Shown here one piece after another: positions 60,064 to 64,000 of a DNA stretch of 64,000 bases. Within the stretch, counting starts at the first letter, position 1, and the number at the start of each line of letters is the position of its first letter. Position numbers and translations under genes: made by a program. The notes under the pieces are model-generated. The model made no database searches and had not been told where the DNA came from. It was given only the letters and a program-made list of their open reading frames with translations. Source of the DNA: Lachnospiraceae bacterium. Its GTDB lineage: Bacteria; Bacillota; Clostridia; Lachnospirales; Lachnospiraceae. Where the stretch lies: contig JAFXQR010000166.1 of the NCBI GenBank assembly GCA_017526985.1, forward strand, positions 1-64,000, read 5' to 3'.

Positions 60064-61851
60064 ATGGCAGAAGAATCAAAAGAGTACACATTTGAAAACA
60101 AGGAGTTTCGGAAGACCTATTGGCATACCTGCTCCCATATCATGGCGCAGGCGATAAAGAGACTGTATCCGGAGGTAAAGCTGGCGATCGGTCCTGCGAT
60201 CGATGAAGGCTGGTATTACGATATGGATCTCGATGTGGCAATCACTCCGGAAGTACTGGAAGAGATCGAGAAGGAAATGAAGAAGATCTGCAAGGAAAGA
60301 CTTCCGTTGGAGAGATTTGTATTGCCTAAGAATGAGGCACTGGAACTGATGAAGGACCAGCCGTACAAGGTAGAGCTGATCAACGATCTGCCGGAAGGCG
60401 AGGAGATCTCCTTCTACAAGCAGGGCGAGTTTACCGATCTGTGCGCTGGCCCGCACTTAAATTCCACGGGCTATGTAAAGCATAACGGCTTTAAGCTTTT
60501 ATCCACAGCAGGCGCATACTGGCGCGGCAATTCGGACAACGCAATGCTGAAGCGTATCTACGGTATCGCGTTCCAGAGCAAGGAAGAGCTGGACGAGTTC
60601 CTGACCCAGAGAGAGGAAGCCAGAAAGCGCGACCATAACAAGCTGGGACGTGAGCTGGAATACTTTACAACTGTAGATTATATCGGCCAGGGTCTGCCGA
60701 TCATCATGCCCAAGGGTGCAAGAGTTATTCAGCTGCTGCAGCGCTGGGTAGAGGATGTGGAGCAGAAGAACGGCTATCAGCTGACCAAGACACCGTTCTT
60801 TGCCAAGAGAGAGCTGTATAAGATCTCCGGTCACTGGGATCACTATCGTGACGGTATGTTCATCATGGGCGATCCGGACGATGAGACGAAGGAATGCTTC
60901 GCGTTGCGTCCTATGACCTGCCCGTTCCAGTATCAGGTATACTTAAACCGTGAAAGAAGCTACCGTGACCTGCCGATGCGTCTGGGTGAGACATCTACCC
61001 TGTTCCGTAACGAGGATTCCGGTGAGATGCACGGCCTGATCCGTGTAAGACAGTTCACGATCTCCGAGGGCCATCTGATGATCCGTCCGGACCAGCTGGA
61101 AGAGGAATTCAGCAGATGCCTTGATCTGTGCAAATATTTCCTGGGTACGGTAGGACTGCTGGACAACTGTACTTTCCGTTTCTCCCAGTGGGATCCGGCA
61201 AACCCGAATAACAAGTACGAAGGAACTCCGGAGCAGTGGGAAATGGCACAGGCTGCCATGAAGAAGATCCTGGACGACCTGGGTGTACAGTACGAGATCG
61301 GTATCGATGAGGCGGCGTTCTACGGACCGAAGCTGGACATCCAGTACAAGAACGTATTCGGAAAAGAAGATACGATCGTTACGATCCAGATCGATATGCT
61401 TCTGGCAGAGAAGTACGGTATGTACTATATCGACAGCGACGGACAGAAGAAACTGCCGTACATCATTCACAGAACCAGCCTGGGCTGCTACGAAAGAACC
61501 CTGGCATACCTGATCGAGATGTATGCAGGCGCGCTGCCGACCTGGATGGCACCGGAGCAGATCCGTATCCTGACCATTACGGACAGAGCAGTGGAATATG
61601 CCGAGAGCGTAGCGAAGAAGCTGGAGAACAAGTACCGTTTGACGATCGATACCAGCTCCAATACATTGAAGTACAAGATCCGCAACGCTCAGTTGGAGAA
61701 GATCCCGTACATGTTGATCCTGGGCGATAAGGATATCGAGAACGGCACGGTTTCCGTACGTACCAGAACCGGTGAAGACCTGGGAGCACTTTCCCTGGAT
61801 GCATTCGAAGCGCTCATTGCTGATGTGGTAGATAATAAGAAGAGACAGTAA
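60064..61851 (+). CDS. thrS: threonyl-tRNA synthetase (without TGS domain)
   Basis: 595 residues, class II. The editing domain has HTCSHIMAQA (His21, His25) and DLCAGPHL; the catalytic core has RPMTCPFQYQVY and HRTSLGCYERTLAYLIEMYA; the anticodon-binding domain is at the C-terminus (NAQLEKIPYMLILGDKDIEN). The N-terminal TGS domain (about 60 residues) of the usual 640-residue enzyme is absent; the protein starts directly with the editing domain. It charges tRNA-Thr. Controlled by the T-box leader. Confidence 0.96.
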   Translation: MAEESKEYTFENKEFRKTYWHTCSHIMAQAIKRLYPEVKLAIGPAIDEGWYYDMDLDVAITPEVLEEIEKEMKKICKERLPLERFVLPKNEALELMKDQPYKVELINDLPEGEEISFYKQGEFTDLCAGPHLNSTGYVKHNGFKLLSTAGAYWRGNSDNAMLKRIYGIAFQSKEELDEFLTQREEARKRDHNKLGRELEYFTTVDYIGQGLPIIMPKGARVIQLLQRWVEDVEQKNGYQLTKTPFFAKRELYKISGHWDHYRDGMFIMGDPDDETKECFALRPMTCPFQYQVYLNRERSYRDLPMRLGETSTLFRNEDSGEMHGLIRVRQFTISEGHLMIRPDQLEEEFSRCLDLCKYFLGTVGLLDNCTFRFSQWDPANPNNKYEGTPEQWEMAQAAMKKILDDLGVQYEIGIDEAAFYGPKLDIQYKNVFGKEDTIVTIQIDMLLAEKYGMYYIDSDGQKKLPYIIHRTSLGCYERTLAYLIEMYAGALPTWMAPEQIRILTITDRAVEYAESVAKKLENKYRLTIDTSSNTLKYKIRNAQLEKIPYMLILGDKDIENGTVSVRTRTGEDLGALSLDAFEALIADVVDNKKRQ

Positions 61852-61889
61852 TAAAGCAATCATAGTATCAAAGAAAAACAGCATGATAC

Positions 61890-61936
61890 TTCGGCAGGAC
61901 TATGTGACTATCGCATAGCTCTGCCGAAATGTTTTA
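61890..61936 (+). terminator. terminator of thrS
   Basis: TTCGGCAG..CTATG (61890-61904) pairs with CATAG..CTGCCGAA (61914-61928), followed by TGTTTTAA. The stretch 61937-62136 shows no gene. Confidence 0.65.
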
Positions 61937-62136
61937 ATCGGCGGGAGAAAAGGCGTATTGTTACGGTTTGACGCCGGAAGCGTGCATGCTGCGGAGCGAT
62001 ACCGGGCGTGGTGGAATGCTTGCGATCTATGATGTTATCGTGTATAATCGTACCTGTAGATGAAAAAAGTTAAAGGGGAGCTGCTGTGAGAGCGTCCAAA
62101 GGATTGCAGAGCAGCAGAGGATGAGGAAATCAGTTT

Positions 62137-62499
62137 ATGGCAGCAGATGCAAAAGAAAACGAATGGGAACGGGTACTCCGGCAGCGGGATGACAATCCCT
62201 TAAAGCCGGTTCACAGCAATATGGTGGAAAACCTGAAGGAAGAAGTGATCGTGGCATACGAGACCGCGCTGGCGGCGAATGATAAGGATACGATCAAGCG
62301 TATGGAGTGGGAATTTTCCACGCTGACGATTCATAAGAAGGAATTGAAGGAATTTATCGCGCGTCGGAAGGCAGCACGGGAGCAGGCACGCAAGCCATAC
62401 GAGTATGTGGATATCACAGAAGAAAGTACGGAGATTGCGGAGAGCGTACCGGAAGCAGTGGCAGAGCCGGTTTCGGAAGGCGGAAATGACCCGGTGTAA
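62137..62499 (+). CDS. hypothetical protein
   Basis: 120 residues, soluble. A helical core (VENLKEEVIVAYETALAAND; FSTLTIHKKELKEFIARRKA) and an acidic Glu/Val/Pro-rich tail. No family recognised. It lies alone between thrS and the infC promoter. Confidence 0.65.
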   Translation: MAADAKENEWERVLRQRDDNPLKPVHSNMVENLKEEVIVAYETALAANDKDTIKRMEWEFSTLTIHKKELKEFIARRKAAREQARKPYEYVDITEESTEIAESVPEAVAEPVSEGGNDPV

Positions 62500-62538
62500 G
62501 GTGTTTGACGGCAGTTCGGGCAGGATACAAAAATCTGC

Positions 62539-62567
62539 TTGACAGCCGCAGCGTATCGTGGTATCTT
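62539..62567 (+). promoter_or_regulatory. promoter of infC-rpmI-rplT
   Basis: TTGACA (62539-62544), 17 bp, TATCTT (62562-62567), about 160 bp before infC, with the L20-type leader in between. Confidence 0.7.
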
Positions 62568-62693
62568 ATTACAGTGCAAGCAGAGTTTACACTCTCACCC
62601 TGCGGCGAATGGGCTTCAGGCGTCAGATAATTCAGATAACCTTTTGTGGTTGATGTGATATCGGAGTGGATGCTTGCGCAGCATCCATTTTTT
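62568..62693 (+). promoter_or_regulatory. L20-type leader with attenuator
   Basis: The leader ends in GGATGCT (62668-62674) / AGCATCC (62680-62686) and six Ts, an intrinsic terminator before infC. In Firmicutes the infC-rpmI-rplT leader is bound by ribosomal protein L20, which promotes termination. The position and downstream genes fit that autoregulated leader; the binding site itself cannot be proved by eye. Confidence 0.75.
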
Positions 62694-62725
62694 CATTGTT
62701 GGTGACCAGAAGGGGGTATAAAGCC

Positions 62726-63232
62726 ATTAGCGAAAATTTGATCAACGGACAGATCAGGGAAAAAGAAGTACGTGTTACAGGTGTAGACGGCGAGTCTTTG
62801 GGCGTAATGTCGATCCAGGAAGCTCAGCGCCTTGCAGATGAGGCTGAGGTGGATCTGGTACTGATCGCACCGACTGCAAAACCGCCGGTATGCAGACTGG
62901 TAGATTACGGAAAGTACTGCTATGAGCAGAAACGCCGTGAGAAGGAACAGAAAAAGAAACAGCACGAGGTTGAGATCAAAGAGATCCGTCTGTCTCCGAA
63001 TATTGACACCAATGACTTAAATACCAAAGTGACGGCAGCCAGAAAGTTCTTGGCCAAGGGAAACCGTGTAAAGATGACACTGCGTTTCCGTGGACGTGAG
63101 ATGGCACATATGGCAAATTCCAAGCACATTCTGGATGACATTGCTACCGAACTGGCAGATGTGGCAACCGTGGAAAAGGCAGCAAAGGTTGAGGGACGGT
63201 CCATGACCATGTTCCTCGCAGCAAAAAAATAA
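62726..63232 (+). CDS. infC: translation initiation factor IF-3
   Basis: 168 residues from the rare start codon AUU (62726-62728), preceded by AGAAGGGGG. The AUU start of infC is well known and lets IF-3 control its own synthesis. The N domain begins ISENLINGQIREKEVRVTG; the linker is KKKQHEVEIKEIRLSPNIDT; the C domain has RVKMTLRFRGREMAHM. An ATG start upstream would run through the leader terminator. Confidence 0.95.
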   Translation: MSENLINGQIREKEVRVTGVDGESLGVMSIQEAQRLADEAEVDLVLIAPTAKPPVCRLVDYGKYCYEQKRREKEQKKKQHEVEIKEIRLSPNIDTNDLNTKVTAARKFLAKGNRVKMTLRFRGREMAHMANSKHILDDIATELADVATVEKAAKVEGRSMTMFLAAKK

Positions 63233-63336
63233 GTCATAAAGACGGCCCGAATGGGAACGCATTATGAGATAGAAGCACCGCGGGAGTATGTGCGGTCAAA
63301 CAAAGAATTTTAGAGGAAAGTCAGGAGGAAAAAGAA

Positions 63337-63534
63337 ATGCCTAAGATGAAAACAAGCAGAGCAGCGGCTAAAAGATTTAAGAAGTCCGGTACCGGTAAAC
63401 TGATCCGGAACAAGGCGTATAAGCGTCACATTCTGACCAAGAAGTCTACAAAGCTTAAGAGAAATCTGCGCCAGGATATCGTAACAGATGCTACGAATGC
63501 AAAGAACATGAAGAAGATCCTTCCGTATCTGTAA
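63337..63534 (+). CDS. rpmI: 50S ribosomal protein bL35
   Basis: 65 residues, basic: [20 protein letters not shown] and the end [12 protein letters not shown] are family typical. The ribosome binding site is AGGAGGAAAAAG. In the infC-rpmI-rplT operon. Confidence 0.97.
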   Translation: MPKMKTSRAAAKRFKKSGTGKLIRNKAYKRHILTKKSTKLKRNLRQDIVTDATNAKNMKKILPYL

Positions 63535-63603
63535 ATCTGTAATTCGGAAGCAGGATCGATCTGGAAAACGCAAGTTACATTAATTAGTTGGAGGTAGAAA
63601 ACA

Positions 63604-63960
63604 ATGGCTAGAATTAAAGGTGGCTTAAACGCCAAGAAGAAACATAACAGAGTATTGAAACTGGCAAAGGGTTATCGTGGTGCCCGTTCCAAGCAGTACC
63701 GTGTAGCAAAGCAGTCCGTAATGCGTGCACTGGCTTCTTCCTACGCAGGCCGCAAGGAGCGCAAGCGTCAGTTCCGTCAGCTGTGGATCGCTCGTATCAA
63801 CGCAGCAGCAAGACTGAATGGTCTGTCCTACAGCAAGTTTATGTACGGTCTGAAGCTGGCTGAGGTTGATATCAACCGCAAGATGCTGGCTGATCTGGCT
63901 GTAAACGATGCAGAGGGCTTCACCGCTCTGGCAGATGTAGCAAAGAGCAAGATCGCATAA
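63604..63960 (+). CDS. rplT: 50S ribosomal protein bL20
   Basis: 118 residues: [60 protein letters not shown]. Binds 23S rRNA early in assembly and is the likely repressor of the operon through the leader. The window ends 40 bp after its stop. Confidence 0.97.
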   Translation: MARIKGGLNAKKKHNRVLKLAKGYRGARSKQYRVAKQSVMRALASSYAGRKERKRQFRQLWIARINAAARLNGLSYSKFMYGLKLAEVDINRKMLADLAVNDAEGFTALADVAKSKIA

Positions 63961-64000
63961 GTATATAGATACGAAGATGCAAAGGCTATCGGTTTCCGAT

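Noticed and set aside
1..64000. CRISPR arrays and insertion sequences
   Set aside because: No regularly spaced repeat-spacer blocks, no cas genes and no transposase ORF are visible. The 10-bp phased repeats at 49015 are too short and close.

Overview
The window reads as a chromosomal segment of a butyrate-forming Clostridia member, most likely Lachnospiraceae. The reasons are the gene order thl-crt-hbd-bcd-etfB-etfA followed by a PPi-dependent phosphofructokinase, a T-box leader on thrS, the infC-rpmI-rplT operon behind an L20-type leader, and many Lachnospiraceae-style accessory proteins. The genus cannot be fixed from the sequence. Every gene called here is on the + strand.

Layout. (1) 1-1.1 kb: a dense structured RNA, a promoter and the ribosome hibernation factor raiA/hpf. 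(2) 1.1-9.3 kb: the central butyrate pathway from acetyl-CoA to butyryl-CoA with its electron-transfer flavoprotein, a consensus CcpA cre box upstream of the thl promoter, and pfp. (3) 9.3-12.9 kb: two cyclic-di-GMP proteins (GGDEF; degenerate GGDEF plus EAL). (4) 13-25.5 kb: envelope and membrane proteins (DUF6688, DUF2975 with a small HTH, DUF4173, lipoproteins, DUF4349, DUF4003) and a racemase fused to YD-like repeats. (5) 25.6-48.9 kb: an accessory island of mostly single small genes: two SUKH genes (one partial), an Imm49-type immunity gene, a degenerate ANT(6)-like protein, a GH3 glycosidase, a radical SAM enzyme beside a lipoprotein with three GDVAYVPE-type repeats, four acetyltransferase domains, HD and HAD hydrolases, an XRE-desulfoferrodoxin-like regulator, a large secreted protein, and a DUF4869/P-loop pair. 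Gene remnants show that the island has been turning over.

(6) 48.88-59.66 kb: an integrative and mobilizable element inserted in the 5' part of a tRNA-Gly(CCC) gene. It is bounded by 68-bp direct repeats with one mismatch. It encodes integrase, Xis, a RepA_N protein, a MobA/MobL relaxase with a hairpin-rich oriT candidate, a DUF3847-like accessory protein, a serine resolvase with an inverted-repeat site downstream, a RelB/YoeB module, a 34-residue membrane peptide that looks like a type I toxin, and two AT-rich zinc-ribbon membrane proteins as cargo. No type IV secretion genes are visible, so it would need a helper. The repeat includes the tRNA promoter, so the element now supplies the promoter for the tRNA gene and probably for the thrS leader just downstream.

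(7) 59.6-64 kb: conserved housekeeping genes: tRNA-Gly, T-box with threonine specifier ACC, thrS without a TGS domain, a small unknown gene, then infC (AUU start), rpmI and rplT.

The strongest leads for new biology are the radical SAM/repeat lipoprotein pair, the zinc-ribbon cargo genes, the DUF4869/P-loop pair, the toxin-like peptide with its duplicated leader, and the promoter exchange at the tRNA gene.
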